Assembly: GCA_943330915.2 (NCBI GenBank)
Contig: CALQJO020000002.1
Coordinates: 25,284 to 89,283, forward strand
Direction of reading: 5' to 3'
From: Rhodoferax sp. OV413
GTDB lineage: Bacteria; Pseudomonadota; Gammaproteobacteria; Pseudomonadales; Pseudohongiellaceae
Length of the DNA stretch: 64,000 nt
This document shows, one piece after another, positions 10,462 to 19,970 of the stretch. A program made the translations under genes and the position numbers. Numbering within the stretch: the first letter of the stretch is position 1; each line of letters opens with the position of its first letter. Under the pieces are notes generated by a model, which was not told the origin of the DNA, ran no database searches, and saw only the letters and a list, made by a program, of their open reading frames with translations.

Positions 10462-11090
10462 ACAGACTGACCGAATCTCTTGCGCGGGCAAACATTATCC
10501 TGGGACTGAGCGGCATTCTGTTGTCCTGTGCTGGTGCCGCGCGCATGGACGCACCGGTGATTTCAGAATGGGATGCACGCAAAGCAGTGCTGGAATCATT
10601 ATCCGACTGGGAATTTACCGGTAGTATCAATGTTCGGGACGCGGAAGAAGCCCACTCTTCACGCATACGCTGGCGCCAGAACAACGAGCTCTATCGCATC
10701 AATCTGTGGGGAACTTTCAATATTGGCGCGACTGAAGTCAATGGCAAACCCGGCGAAGTACGGATTGAGCAGGAAGGTGAAGAACCCATCATTACCGACA
10801 CCCCGGAACAACTGCTCTACGACCGCATCGGCTATGAGCTGCCGGTGACTGAGCTGAACTTCTGGATAAAGGGTATTCCTGCTCCGGGCCCAAGTCAGGA
10901 GCTGAGTTTCGCTGATAATCAGCAGTTATTGAGCTTTGTTCAGGCAGGCTGGCGGGTGGATTATCTGGGCTATACCAATTTTGGCCAGCAGACGTTGCCA
11001 ACGCGAATCCGTGTTCAGAAGCCGCCACTGCGACTTGATCTGATTCGCCTGAACTGGACTTTGCCCTCAACCGAGCCGCTCACCGAGTAA
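10458..11090 (+). CDS. lolB: Outer-membrane lipoprotein insertion protein LolB
   Basis: 210 residues starting with GTG in a GTGA overlap with the preceding stop. The signal peptide ends with the lipobox ILLSC (Cys about residue 24). The mature part has the LolB features WEFTGSINVRD and YRINLWGTF and a C-terminal LPTRIRVQ-type strand. LolB accepts lipoproteins from LolA and inserts them in the outer membrane. The lolB-ispE-prs order supports the call. Divergence from E. coli LolB is large, as usual for the family. Confidence 0.88.
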   Translation: MNRLTESLARANIILGLSGILLSCAGAARMDAPVISEWDARKAVLESLSDWEFTGSINVRDAEEAHSSRIRWRQNNELYRINLWGTFNIGATEVNGKPGEVRIEQEGEEPIITDTPEQLLYDRIGYELPVTELNFWIKGIPAPGPSQELSFADNQQLLSFVQAGWRVDYLGYTNFGQQTLPTRIRVQKPPLRLDLIRLNWTLPSTEPLTE

Positions 11091-11093
11091 AAC

Positions 11094-11969
11094 ATGTCAT
11101 TCAGCCATCTGACGCTGCCGGCTCCGGCCAAACTAAACCTGTTTCTGCACATCACGGGGCGTCGTGCTGACGGCTATCATCTGTTGCAGACGGTTTTTCA
11201 GTTGCTTGATTATGGCGATGAACTCAGATTCTCCCTCAGGGATGACAGCCAGATCACATTGAGCTGCAACTCCACCGAACTCGCCACAAATGACAATCTG
11301 GCGCTGCGAGCAGCTTATTTGCTACGCGAACATACCGGCGCAACCCAGGGCGCTGACATCGAACTGATCAAACGCATACCCACCGGCGCAGGGCTCGGCG
11401 GCGGCAGCTCCGACGCAGCAACTACGCTAGTCGCACTGAATACCTTGTGGCAGTGCCGGCTTGAACGTGACACGCTGGCAACGCTAGGATTACGCCTCGG
11501 TGCTGATATACCGGTTTTTGTACATGGCAGATCAGCATGGGCAGAAGGTGTGGGAGAGCTATTACAACCGGTCAATCTGCCCGCTCTTTATTACCTGGTT
11601 TTAAGCCCGGCATGCCACGTTTCCACTGCATCGATTTTTTCACATCAGCAGTTGACACGCGACACAAGGGCAATCAAAATGGCCGCCTTTCTGGCAGGGC
11701 AGTCCCAAAACGACTGTGAAAAGCTTGTCCGGACACTGTATCCCGAGGTTAATGCTGCGCTTGAATGGCTCAGTCAGTTTTCCAAACCGCGGATGACAGG
11801 AACGGGTTCAAGTGTATTCGCAACGTTTCATGATGAAGCATCTGCCAGAGACGTTTTACGGCAATTGCCAACCGATCAACAGGGTCCACTGCGTAACATC
11901 AGCGGGTTCGTCGCTAAAGGAATAAGCGAATCAGCGTTGATCAGTGTTGGTCACTATGGCGATTCGTAA
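11094..11969 (+). CDS. ispE: 4-diphosphocytidyl-2-C-methyl-D-erythritol kinase
   Basis: GHMP-family kinase of the MEP isoprenoid pathway, 291 residues. It begins [22 protein letters not shown] (the PAKLNL...GYH signature) and has the ATP-binding glycine loop [14 protein letters not shown] around residue 95-110 and the C-terminal GTGSSVFA loop. It phosphorylates CDP-ME at the 2-position. It starts 3 nt after lolB. Together with dxs and ispA further along, three isoprenoid genes are in the window, in two separate loci. Confidence 0.97.
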   Translation: MSFSHLTLPAPAKLNLFLHITGRRADGYHLLQTVFQLLDYGDELRFSLRDDSQITLSCNSTELATNDNLALRAAYLLREHTGATQGADIELIKRIPTGAGLGGGSSDAATTLVALNTLWQCRLERDTLATLGLRLGADIPVFVHGRSAWAEGVGELLQPVNLPALYYLVLSPACHVSTASIFSHQQLTRDTRAIKMAAFLAGQSQNDCEKLVRTLYPEVNAALEWLSQFSKPRMTGTGSSVFATFHDEASARDVLRQLPTDQQGPLRNISGFVAKGISESALISVGHYGDS

Positions 11970-12047
11970 ATAGCAATATCGGTGGCTGAAGGTAACAAGA
12001 ACTGCTTTTGTCAAAATCGCAGGTATCCAAGCCAAGACACAATAGCT

Positions 12048-12065
12048 TAGAATAGCGACGTTTTT
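12048..12065 (+). promoter_or_regulatory. Candidate -10 element and GC-rich discriminator for tRNA-Gln
   Basis: TAGAAT at 12048-12053 (5 of 6 matches to TATAAT) is followed by AGCGACG before the tRNA. A GC-rich discriminator of this kind is typical of stringently controlled stable-RNA promoters. I see no good -35 hexamer at 16-18 nt spacing, so the call is tentative. Confidence 0.35.
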
Positions 12066-12141
12066 TGGGGTGTCGCCAAGTTGGTAAGGCATCAGATTTT
12101 GATTCTGACATGCGTTGGTTCGAGTCCAGCCACCCCAGCCA
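12066..12141 (+). tRNA. tRNA-Gln (anticodon TTG)
   Basis: Acceptor arms tggggtg (12066-12072) and cacccca (12131-12137) pair perfectly, then G discriminator and an encoded CCA. The anticodon stem-loop tcaga-ttttgat-tctga gives anticodon TTG, and the T-arm shows ggttcgagtcc. It is close to E. coli tRNA-Gln. It lies between ispE and prs, as in Pseudomonas. Confidence 0.96.
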
Positions 12142-12313
12142 AATTCTCGGATTCCCGGGGTCAGCCGTTTACACAAAGCATCATGTTTCCGATCAATGCC
12201 AGTGACCTAAACGAATGACCCGGGCGAGTAACACCATCAAACGACCACAGCATAAATTGACACAAGGCAGGCGCGGGTTTACACCCGTAAGCAAGTCTGA
12301 AGGTACTTTTCCC

Positions 12314-13270
12314 ATGGCTAATAATCTGATGGTCTTCACCGGCAACGCTAACCCGCTGCTCGCAGAGAAAATTGCGCGATATATCGGCATACCTCTGGGT
12401 GATGCGCATATCGGCAAATTCAGTGATGGCGAAATTGCGGTCGAGATCAAGGAAAACGTCCGTGGCAAGGATGTCTTTATCATTCAGTCCACGTGCGCTC
12501 CAACCAATGACAGCCTGATGGAATTGCTGCTGACAGCCGATGCCATGCACCGCGCTTCCGCCAATCGCATCACTGCCGTGATCCCCTACTTCGGATATGC
12601 CCGTCAGGACCGCCGTGTTCGCTCATCGCGGGTGGCAATCAGTGCCAAAGTGGTTGCAGACATGATTTCAGCTGTGGGGGTGAATCGCGTACTGACCGTT
12701 GATTTGCACGCCGAGCAAATCCAGGGTTTTTTTAGCATACCCGTCGATAACGTTTATGGATCGCCAGTACTGACCGAAGATATCGTAAGACAAAATTATA
12801 AAAACCTGACTGTTGTGTCTCCTGACATTGGTGGTGTGGTTCGCGCCCGCGCAATCGCCAAACAACTTAATGTAGATCTGGCAATCATAGACAAGCGCCG
12901 CCCTCAGGCCAACGAAGCGCAGGTAATGCATATTATCGGTGAAGTGAAAGACCGCACCTGTCTTATCGTAGATGACATGGTTGATACCGCCGGCACCTTG
13001 TGTAAAGCCGCGGCTGCCCTGAAAGAACACGGAGCCACACAGGTGGTTGCCTATTGCACGCACCCGGTTTTGTCCGGTAAAGCCGCAGAAAACATTGCCA
13101 ACTCCGTATTGGACTCACTTGTGGTGACCGATACCATTCCACTTAGCGAAGCCATTAAAAACTGCGCAAAAGTCCGTCAGTTGAGCATGGCACGACTACT
13201 GGCTGAATCCATTCGCCGCGTCAGCAATGAAGAATCTATCAGCGCCATGTTTGAAGGAACAGATGACTGA
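12314..13270 (+). CDS. prs: Ribose-phosphate pyrophosphokinase (PRPP synthase)
   Basis: 318 residues from the ATG at 12314; the frame is open further upstream, but [18 protein letters not shown] matches the conserved start and gaaggt precedes it. The enzyme makes PRPP from ribose 5-phosphate and ATP for purine, pyrimidine, His, Trp and NAD synthesis. Visible are the flexible-loop/ATP region [10 protein letters not shown] and the PRPP-binding signature [11 protein letters not shown] (VVDDxxxTGxT type). The ~170-nt leader after tRNA-Gln may mean the two are read from one transcript. Confidence 0.98.
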   Translation: MANNLMVFTGNANPLLAEKIARYIGIPLGDAHIGKFSDGEIAVEIKENVRGKDVFIIQSTCAPTNDSLMELLLTADAMHRASANRITAVIPYFGYARQDRRVRSSRVAISAKVVADMISAVGVNRVLTVDLHAEQIQGFFSIPVDNVYGSPVLTEDIVRQNYKNLTVVSPDIGGVVRARAIAKQLNVDLAIIDKRRPQANEAQVMHIIGEVKDRTCLIVDDMVDTAGTLCKAAAALKEHGATQVVAYCTHPVLSGKAAENIANSVLDSLVVTDTIPLSEAIKNCAKVRQLSMARLLAESIRRVSNEESISAMFEGTDD

Positions 13271-13280
13271 TTTTTGACAG

Positions 13281-13308
13281 AGATAAACAGAACGCTGCTT
13301 ATCTTTTT
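13281..13308 (+). terminator. Weak candidate terminator after prs
   Basis: AGATAA (13281-13286) and TTATCT (13299-13304) can form a 6-bp stem with a 12-nt loop, followed directly by TTTT. The stem is AU-rich and therefore weak; it would separate prs from rplY. Confidence 0.35.
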
Positions 13309-13369
13309 AACCACACGTTTATCAGACCGGTCGCAAGTCGGGTAAACGTTTTAAAACCGGAGAGACATT

Positions 13370-13981
13370 ATGTCCAATGCTTTTGAACTGAATGCCAGTG
13401 CCAGAAACGACCTGGGGAAAGGTGCGAGCCGCCGCCTGCGTCGCCTGGCTGATCTCATACCAGCCATCATTTATGGCGGTGCATCTGCACCGGAATCCAT
13501 TTCGATTCCACACAAAGACATCCTGAAAGCGACCTCTAACGAAGCGTTTTTCTCTCACATCATCACTCTGGTGATCGATGGAAAGCCGCAGCAGGTTGTG
13601 ATCAAGGCTCTGCAGCGCCACCCTGCCAAACCGCGCATTATGCACGCTGACTTCCAGCGCGTTGACAGCACACATACAATTACTGTGAAAGTGCCTGTGC
13701 ACCTGATCAATGAAGACAAGTGCAAAGGCGTCAAGATCGGCGGCGGCAGCATCCTGAAGACCATGTCTGAACTGGAAATCATTTGTCTGCCACAAGACTT
13801 ACCGGAGTACCTGGAAATTGATATGACTGACATTGGTGTGGGCGAATCAGTACACATCTCTCAGATCAAGTTCCCGAAAGGCGTTTCAAGCGTTGACCTG
13901 GCTCACGGCCATGACTCTGACCACTCAGTGGTTGCGGTCCAGGCAGCACGTGGTGGCTCAGCTGAAGGCGCAGAAGCCTGA
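13370..13981 (+). CDS. rplY: 50S ribosomal protein L25, long CTC-type
   Basis: 203 residues, the two-domain TL5/CTC form rather than the short (~94-residue) E. coli L25. The N-terminal 5S-rRNA-binding domain includes ARNDLGKGASRRLRR (residues 11-25) and PAIIYGG. The C-terminal beta domain includes PEYLEIDMTDIGVGESVHI. A good ribosome-binding site (cggagag) precedes the start. The prs-rplY-pth-ychF order is conserved. Confidence 0.96.
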   Translation: MSNAFELNASARNDLGKGASRRLRRLADLIPAIIYGGASAPESISIPHKDILKATSNEAFFSHIITLVIDGKPQQVVIKALQRHPAKPRIMHADFQRVDSTHTITVKVPVHLINEDKCKGVKIGGGSILKTMSELEIICLPQDLPEYLEIDMTDIGVGESVHISQIKFPKGVSSVDLAHGHDSDHSVVAVQAARGGSAEGAEA

Positions 13982-13993
13982 TACTGAACCGGC

Positions 13994-14617
13994 ATGAGCA
14001 ATCATAAGCTCAAGCTGATTGTGGGCCTGGGAAACCCGGGCTCGCAATATCAATATAACCGACATAATGTCGGTGTGTGGTTTTTGGATGCAATCTGTCG
14101 CCAGTATGGTGATGGATTGCGTGCAGAGGCCCGATTTCACGGCGACTGCGGTCGCGTCTCGATTGAAGGTCAGGACATTCGCCTGCTGTTTCCCACCACT
14201 TTTATGAATCGTAGCGGGCAATCTGTTGCTGCACTGTGTCACTATTTCGACATCGAGCCAGAACATATGCTGGTTGCCTACGATGAAATTGATTTTCCTG
14301 TGGGGACGACAAAACTAAAAGCGGGTGGCGGACATGGCGGCCACAATGGCATGCGTGACATTATCAGCTCCTTGGGTGGTGCCAATAATTTTTACCGTTT
14401 GCGGATTGGTGTCGGACACCCTGGCGACAAGAATAAAGTTGCAAACTATGTGCTGAGTGATCCTGGCAAGGACGATAGCATTTCGATAGAACACGATATC
14501 GGGCAGGCGATGAAAGTGCTGCCACTGATGGCTAACGGGCAATGGAGTCAGGCGATGCTGCAGTTGCACAGCAACACCGCGCCCGATAAGCCAGGCGCTG
14601 ACAAAAAACAGTCTTAA
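13994..14617 (+). CDS. pth: Peptidyl-tRNA hydrolase
   Basis: 207 residues. It has LIVGLGNPGSQYQYNRHNVG with the catalytic histidine in NRHNVG (about residue 25), the FMNRSGQSV region and GGGHGGHNGMRDI. It hydrolyses peptidyl-tRNA released by drop-off so that tRNA can be recycled. The start lies 12 nt after rplY and the stop 15 nt before ychF, so the three are likely one transcript. Confidence 0.97.
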   Translation: MSNHKLKLIVGLGNPGSQYQYNRHNVGVWFLDAICRQYGDGLRAEARFHGDCGRVSIEGQDIRLLFPTTFMNRSGQSVAALCHYFDIEPEHMLVAYDEIDFPVGTTKLKAGGGHGGHNGMRDIISSLGGANNFYRLRIGVGHPGDKNKVANYVLSDPGKDDSISIEHDIGQAMKVLPLMANGQWSQAMLQLHSNTAPDKPGADKKQS

Positions 14618-14632
14618 ACAGGAATTTCACCC

Positions 14633-15733
14633 ATGGGTTTTAAATGCGGTATTGTTGGCCTGCCCAACGTCGGTAAGTCCACGCTGTTCAATGCATTGAC
14701 CAAAGCAGGTATCGCAGCAGAAAACTTCCCGTTCTGCACCATTGAGCCAAACTCCGGCATTGTGCCCATGCCTGATCCGCGCCTGAACGCGCTGGCAGAT
14801 ATTGTCAAACCCGAGCGCGTTGTCCCCACCACCATGGAATTCGTCGACATCGCCGGCCTCGTGGCGGGCGCCTCAAAAGGTGAAGGGCTGGGCAACAAGT
14901 TTCTTGCAAACATACGCGAGACCGACGCTATCGCCCACGTGGTGCGATGCTTTGAAGATGGCAACGTCATCCACGTTGCCAATAGCATCGATCCCAAGCG
15001 AGACATCGAGATCATCGACCTCGAACTGATCATGGCCGACCTTGAAAGCTGTGAAAAACAATTGCAGCGTGTGGCCCGCACCGCCAAGGGCGGCGACAAG
15101 GAATCCGTGGCGCAGAAAGAGCTGCTGGAAAAACTTATCCCGCACCTCAACGAAGGCAAAGCGGCACGCACCCTGCTGAAAGATCTGAGTGACGATGACA
15201 AGCGCCTGGCAAAGACCTTCCATCTACTGACCACCAAACCGGTGATGTACATCGCCAACGTGGCCGAAGACGGCTTCGAGAACAACCCGCTGCTGGACGT
15301 GGTGCAAGCCATCGCCGATGCAGAAGGCGCTATTGTCGTGCCGGTATGCAACAAGATTGAAGCCGAAATCGCCGAACTGGACGATCCGGAAGAAATGCAG
15401 ATGTTCCTGGAAAGCATGGGCATGACCGAACCCGGCCTGAACCGCGTGATCCGTGCCGGTTACTCGCTGCTTAACCTGCAGACCTATTTTACCGCCGGCG
15501 TGAAGGAAGTGCGCGCGTGGACAGTCAAGGTGGGCGCTACTGCCCCGCAGTCGGCGGCCGCGATTCACACTGATTTTGAGAAAGGTTTTATCCGCGCTGA
15601 AGTCATCGCCTATGACGATTACATCCAGTACAAAGGTGAAGCCGGTACCAAGGAAGCAGGGAAATGGCGACTGGAAGGCAAGGAATACATCGTCAAGGAT
15701 GGTGATGTGATGCACTTCCGGTTTAACGTTTGA
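14633..15733 (+). CDS. ychF: Ribosome-binding ATPase YchF (OBG family)
   Basis: 366 residues. It starts [20 protein letters not shown] (Walker A, G1), has [17 protein letters not shown] (switch II/G3) and VCNKIEAEI, where NKxE replaces the GTP-type NKxD, which explains ATP preference. A coiled-coil domain and a C-terminal TGS domain ([13 protein letters not shown]) follow. Known roles in E. coli are ribosome binding and repression of the oxidative-stress response. Confidence 0.98.
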   Translation: MGFKCGIVGLPNVGKSTLFNALTKAGIAAENFPFCTIEPNSGIVPMPDPRLNALADIVKPERVVPTTMEFVDIAGLVAGASKGEGLGNKFLANIRETDAIAHVVRCFEDGNVIHVANSIDPKRDIEIIDLELIMADLESCEKQLQRVARTAKGGDKESVAQKELLEKLIPHLNEGKAARTLLKDLSDDDKRLAKTFHLLTTKPVMYIANVAEDGFENNPLLDVVQAIADAEGAIVVPVCNKIEAEIAELDDPEEMQMFLESMGMTEPGLNRVIRAGYSLLNLQTYFTAGVKEVRAWTVKVGATAPQSAAAIHTDFEKGFIRAEVIAYDDYIQYKGEAGTKEAGKWRLEGKEYIVKDGDVMHFRFNV

Positions 15734-15779
15734 GTAAGACAGTCCGGCTCGGTGATACTTTTTCAGGCAAGTTCCAATC

Positions 15780-15808
15780 TTGACAAGTTCCGCTCAGTTA
15801 GACAGAAT
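15780..15808 (+). promoter_or_regulatory. Sigma-70 promoter of tRNA-Met
   Basis: A perfect TTGACA (15780-15785) lies 17 nt from CAGAAT (15803-15808). It is followed by the GC-rich discriminator gcgcgcc and then the mature tRNA 14 nt downstream of the -10. Spacing and discriminator fit a strong stringent stable-RNA promoter. Confidence 0.8.
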
Positions 15809-15822
15809 GCGCGCCTTGCGAT

Positions 15823-15899
15823 GGCTACGTAGCTCAGCTGGTTAGAGCACAGCACTCATAATGCTGGGGTCAGTGGTTCAAGTCCACTCGTAGCTACCA
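15823..15899 (+). tRNA. tRNA-Met (anticodon CAT), elongator type
   Basis: Acceptor ggctacg pairs with cgtagct (G1-U72 wobble), then A and an encoded CCA. The anticodon loop is ctcataa. The sequence matches elongator tRNA-Met of E. coli closely and lacks the three G-C pairs at the anticodon stem base that mark initiator tRNA. Confidence 0.95.
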
Positions 15900-15955
15900 C
15901 CTCTTTCCCACCTGCCCTTTTGACCTGCCTTTTTTATCTTGACCAGGCCCACACT

Positions 15956-16684
15956 ATGACTGAGGGTACAGAGAGCAGCAAACCATCCCGGCCAGCAAAA
16001 AAGTCCGGCAGCGGTTTTCTCGGAAATCTTGCGTTTAATATCATCATACCGGTTGTGATTCTGACGCGCTTCAGCGGCGACGACAGCCTTGGCCCTGCAT
16101 GGAGCATTGTGCTGGCGCTAAGTTTCCCAATTGGTTACGGTCTGTGGGATCTGAAAGATACAGGCAAGATCAACCCGTTCTCAGTGCTGGGTATCGTGAG
16201 TGTCATGCTCACTGGCGGCATCAGCCTGCTGGAACTCGATCCGCAGTACATCGCTATCAAAGAAGCCGCAATTCCCGGCATTATCGGATTGGCCGTGCTG
16301 GGCAGCCAATACACGCGTTTCCCGCTGGTTAAAACTCTGATCCTTAATGGCCAGGTCATCCGCGTCGATGATCTGTATGCAGCACTGGCGGCACGCGGCA
16401 ATACAGCAGCGTTTGGGCAGCGTATGGCACAGGCGTCATATATAGTGGCTGCATCTTTTTTTATGTCTTCTATACTGAATTACATACTGGCCACTGTTAT
16501 CCTGGTCAGCCCCCCCGGCACACCAGAGTACACCGCGGATCTCGGCCGCATGACGGCACTGAGTTATCCGGTTATTGCTATTCCCAGCATGATTGTGCTC
16601 ATGATAGCAATGTGGTTTGTGTTCTCCAGCATTAAACGCCTTACAGGACATAGCCTGGAGTCATTTTTTGTAGACCAAGGCTAA
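15956..16684 (+). CDS. VC0807-like integral membrane protein
   Basis: 242 residues from the ATG at 15956; a start at 15920 is open but would place the tRNA-proximal leader in the protein. A polar, Ser/Lys-rich N-terminus of about 25 residues precedes five to six hydrophobic helices (for example NLAFNIIIPVVILT, AWSIVLALSFPIGYGLW, FSVLGIVSVMLTGGISLL and a last helix SMIVLMIAMWFVFSS). It resembles VC0807-type proteins annotated as septation- or MFS-related; the real function is unknown. Confidence 0.7.
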   Translation: MTEGTESSKPSRPAKKSGSGFLGNLAFNIIIPVVILTRFSGDDSLGPAWSIVLALSFPIGYGLWDLKDTGKINPFSVLGIVSVMLTGGISLLELDPQYIAIKEAAIPGIIGLAVLGSQYTRFPLVKTLILNGQVIRVDDLYAALAARGNTAAFGQRMAQASYIVAASFFMSSILNYILATVILVSPPGTPEYTADLGRMTALSYPVIAIPSMIVLMIAMWFVFSSIKRLTGHSLESFFVDQG

Positions 16685-16743
16685 GCACCCGGTTAAGCGT
16701 CCTCACTTGATCTGTATCACAACGAATGGTTACCAACCTCCCT

Positions 16744-16762
16744 ACACTCGACTACAGAGTGT
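16744..16762. promoter_or_regulatory. Inverted repeat upstream of a secreted-protein gene
   Basis: ACACTC (16744-16749) and GAGTGT (16757-16762) form a 6-bp inverted repeat with a 7-nt spacer, 44 nt before the next start codon. It could be an operator or a leader hairpin; nothing identifies the factor. Confidence 0.3.
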
Positions 16763-16805
16763 TTATCAGGTTATTGACCTTTCAGTAGATCAAGGAGCAA
16801 TTTAA

Positions 16806-17204
16806 ATGAAAAAATTCAGCAGCATGCTGTTGGCAGTTGGTTTTTGCGCAGCACTGCCCGTCTCTGCACAAACCATGATTGAAGGTGTCTATCTGTCATC
16901 GTCCGGTGAAAATGGCCGTGGTGGCTGCACCATGGAAGTTAAAAGCATGGGCAAATCCCCCAAATACGGCGATAACCTCTATGCACTGATCTCAACCGGA
17001 GAGGGTGCATGTGAATGGACAGCTGTTGGTTTGGCAAAGAACTACGGGATCAGTGCCGGCATGGTCAGCAGCGGCGGAATGAGTGGTTATGTCAGCGCCA
17101 AATGGCCTTTTGGTCCAGGAAGTGGGCGTGTAGAAATTGCCTCATTTGAGATTGATGGCAAACTGCTAAATACAGTGATGTTCTCCAAGGTCGATGCCAA
17201 ATAA
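16806..17204 (+). CDS. Small secreted protein of unknown function
   Basis: 132 residues with a good ribosome-binding site (aaggag, 6-11 nt upstream) and a clear signal peptide (KKFSSMLLAVGFCAALPVSAQ, cleavage after the AQ near residue 22). The mature part is Gly/Ser-rich with two cysteines (Cys about 38 and 62) that could form a periplasmic disulfide. I do not recognise the family. It converges on fbpC with a 31-bp gap and no obvious terminator. Confidence 0.75.
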   Translation: MKKFSSMLLAVGFCAALPVSAQTMIEGVYLSSSGENGRGGCTMEVKSMGKSPKYGDNLYALISTGEGACEWTAVGLAKNYGISAGMVSSGGMSGYVSAKWPFGPGSGRVEIASFEIDGKLLNTVMFSKVDAK

Positions 17205-17235
17205 ACAACCAGACATGCAGTTTCATCAGCCAAAC

Positions 17236-18279
17236 TCAACGTGGAAATGTTACCAGATGGTCCATTTCCACCCTGATGCCTATTTGAGTGTTTTGACCAT
17301 GTGCGTGATGGCTGGGCACCAGGCTTAAGACGCGAGCCCCGCTTTCCAATTCCAATGTGTACAAAAACTGTGATCCGCGGAAGGCCTTGTCGATGACTTT
17401 GGCAGTGGCCGGACTATGATCATCGTGAATCACATCGTCGGGACGGATCAGCACGGATACGCATTCTCCAACCACAAAAGCCAGTGGTTGATCCGTGTGT
17501 AATAGTCCCAGCTCGGTCTGCACATGCAAGTTGTCAACCACGGTTCCCGGCAAGAACACACCTTCTCCCACGAAGTCAGCCACATAGGCATTGGAGGGCT
17601 CGTGATACAACTCAAACGCAGGGCTCCATTGTTGCAGTGTGCCAGCACTCATCACCCCGATCTCGTCCGCCATTGCAAAAGCTTCATATTGATTATGACT
17701 GACAAGAATAGTAGTAATGCCGTCATTTTTCAGAACCAGGCGGATTTCACGGGCAATCTGTTCACGCAGCTCAACATCCAGACTGGCAAAAGGCTCATCT
17801 AACAACAGAATCCGCGGTTTGGGCGCCATCGCACGAGCAACCGCCACGCGCTGTTGTTGACCACCCGACAAACGATGCGGCCAGGCATCCAGCAGCTCTG
17901 TGATCCGCAGCATGGCAGCCAGTTCATCAACACGTTGTCGACGGGCTATGCTGCCAAGTGCAAGTAATCCAAATGCGATGTTGTCGCGCACATTCATGTG
18001 AGGGAACAGTGCATAGTCCTGGAACACCATACCCACCTGGCGTTTTTCTACCGGCAACTGCCACCCTGAATGGCTGATACATTCCCCAGCAATAAATATC
18101 TCACCGCCACTGACGGGTTCAAAACCCGCAATAGCCCGTAACAGCGTGGTTTTGCCACATCCGCTTGCCCCCAGCAGACAGCCGATGTCGCCCGCTTTCA
18201 GCGTCAGACTGATCTGGCGCACAATCGGCGTTTTCTCCAGTTCTACAGAGACATGTCTGAGTTCAAGTGCGTTTGTCAT
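17236..18279 (-). CDS. fbpC: Ferric iron ABC transporter, ATP-binding protein
   Basis: 347 residues from the ATG at 18279, inside the fbpB end (17-nt overlap). Walker A GASGCGKTT, signature LSGGQQQRVAVARAM and Walker B ILLLDEPFASLD are all present, followed by the conserved switch histidine in LVSHNQYEA. A C-terminal TOBE-like domain (about residues 240-347) carries VLIRPDDV. It energises import of periplasmic Fe3+ through FbpB. The family (FbpC/PotA-like) is broad; the adjacent permease and binding protein decide the substrate. Confidence 0.92.
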   Translation of the reverse strand: MTNALELRHVSVELEKTPIVRQISLTLKAGDIGCLLGASGCGKTTLLRAIAGFEPVSGGEIFIAGECISHSGWQLPVEKRQVGMVFQDYALFPHMNVRDNIAFGLLALGSIARRQRVDELAAMLRITELLDAWPHRLSGGQQQRVAVARAMAPKPRILLLDEPFASLDVELREQIAREIRLVLKNDGITTILVSHNQYEAFAMADEIGVMSAGTLQQWSPAFELYHEPSNAYVADFVGEGVFLPGTVVDNLHVQTELGLLHTDQPLAFVVGECVSVLIRPDDVIHDDHSPATAKVIDKAFRGSQFLYTLELESGARVLSLVPSHHAHGQNTQIGIRVEMDHLVTFPR

Positions 18280-19960
18280 GACCGGGTCGGGATGCTGAGA
18301 TAGAAAGGCTGATGATAATAACAGGAATGATACCGGCAACAACGATCATCAATGCTGACGCCGCCGCCTCGGTAAGCCGTTCCTGGTTGGCAAGCTCGTA
18401 GGTGCGAATAGCCAGGGTATTAAAATTAAAGGGACGCAGAATCAAGGTAGCCGGCAATTCTTTGAGTACATCAACAAACACCAACAATGCGGCTGTCAAC
18501 AAACTGCCCTTTAACATAGGAATGTGAATGCGCCGCAGAATCTGCCAGGAACCCAGCCCCATGGAGCGACCGGCGTCATCCATACTCGGTTTAATTTTGC
18601 CCAATCCCGCCTCCACCGTATTCATGGCCACGGGCAAAAACCGCACGATGTAGGCAAATACCACCGCGATCAACGTGCCACTCAGCAACAAGCCGGTAGC
18701 AATGCCGAATTGCGCACGCATCCACGCATCCAGCGAATTGTCTAACCATGCAAAAGGAATCAGCACACCAACGGCTATCACCGTGCCGGGGACGGCATAT
18801 CCAAGTCCTAGTACGCGTGTTGCGGTACGCATGGGCAAACCGGGCTGCAGACGCTTGGCATAAGTTATCAACATCCCCAGCATCAGCGCGATCAATGCAG
18901 CGGTAAATGCCAGGCGCAAACTATTAAACACCAACTGACTGAAGGCACTAAAATCAACCAACGCGTGTGTGTCCCAAGCCCACCAGGCTAACTGCAGCAC
19001 CGGAATAAGAAACCCTAACAATACCGGCAGCAGGCAATACAGCAGCGCACCGGCCATTTTCCAGCTCTTCAGCCTAAGCCGGGGTAAGTGTGAGTAGCGG
19101 GTACTGGTGTGATGGTAACGCGCGCGGTTGCGGGACCACTGCTCGGCAATCACCAGCACCAGGATAAACAACATTAGCACAGCTGAAAGTTGCGCCGCTG
19201 CAGTTGCACTGCCCATCCCGAACCAGGTACGAAAGATTCCAGCAGTGAAGGTGGAGATACCGAAGTACTGGACGGTACCATAGTCAGCCAGTGTCTCCAT
19301 CAGCACCAACGCCAGACCGGCGATAATTGCAGGCCGCGCCAGTGGCACAGCAACGCGGGTAAACGCGTGCCAGGGACTTGACCCCAAAGTGCGCGAGACT
19401 TCCAGAACACATACGGACTGCTCCAGAAACGCCATACGCGACAATAAGTAGACATACGGGTACAGAACCAGTGACAACATGGTAATGGCGCCACCCGTCG
19501 AGCGTATTTGCGGGAACCAATAGTCACCAAAGCGTAGGTCAAAAGTGTCGCGGATAAAACCCTGCACAGGACCTGCCACATCGAGCATTCCGGTATAGGT
19601 ATAGGCAATGATGTAGGCAGGCATGGCCAAGGGCAGCACTAGCGCCCATTCCAGCCAACGGCTGCCGGGGAAGCGTGTCATGGTTACTAACCACGCAGGT
19701 GCGACGCCCAGCACCAGCACCATGAACCCAACACCCAACATCAATTGCAAAGACTGGAAAATGTATGACCACAGCAATGTGTCGACCAGATGCTGCCAGA
19801 CACCATCACTGCTGTTAAAAACCGAGGAGAATACCGTCAGTACGGGGACACTCAGCAGCAGACACAACACAATCACGGCGAGCAATGAGCCATGTTTGCC
19901 CATGCGCGCCGTGATTGTTTGTAAAGAAAACTGCGTTAAGGATTGTGCCTTGTCTGTCAA
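18263..19960 (-). CDS. fbpB: Ferric iron ABC transporter, permease
   Basis: 565 residues with two homologous six-helix halves, as in the fused FbpB/SfuB permeases. Each half has an EAA-type loop: one is ARTLGSSPWHAFTRVAVPLARP near residue 200, the other is DAGRSMGLGSWQILRRIHIPML near residue 470. It lies 10 nt after fbpA and overlaps fbpC, so the three genes are one operon. Confidence 0.93.
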   Translation of the reverse strand: MTDKAQSLTQFSLQTITARMGKHGSLLAVIVLCLLLSVPVLTVFSSVFNSSDGVWQHLVDTLLWSYIFQSLQLMLGVGFMVLVLGVAPAWLVTMTRFPGSRWLEWALVLPLAMPAYIIAYTYTGMLDVAGPVQGFIRDTFDLRFGDYWFPQIRSTGGAITMLSLVLYPYVYLLSRMAFLEQSVCVLEVSRTLGSSPWHAFTRVAVPLARPAIIAGLALVLMETLADYGTVQYFGISTFTAGIFRTWFGMGSATAAAQLSAVLMLFILVLVIAEQWSRNRARYHHTSTRYSHLPRLRLKSWKMAGALLYCLLPVLLGFLIPVLQLAWWAWDTHALVDFSAFSQLVFNSLRLAFTAALIALMLGMLITYAKRLQPGLPMRTATRVLGLGYAVPGTVIAVGVLIPFAWLDNSLDAWMRAQFGIATGLLLSGTLIAVVFAYIVRFLPVAMNTVEAGLGKIKPSMDDAGRSMGLGSWQILRRIHIPMLKGSLLTAALLVFVDVLKELPATLILRPFNFNTLAIRTYELANQERLTEAAASALMIVVAGIIPVIIISLSISASRPGHDKRT

Positions 19961-19970
19961 ACCTGTTCCT

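Noticed and set aside
14614..15423. 269-residue open frame antisense to ychF, Ser-rich
   Set aside because: YchF is certain on the plus strand; the Ser/Arg-rich antisense product is the usual shadow.
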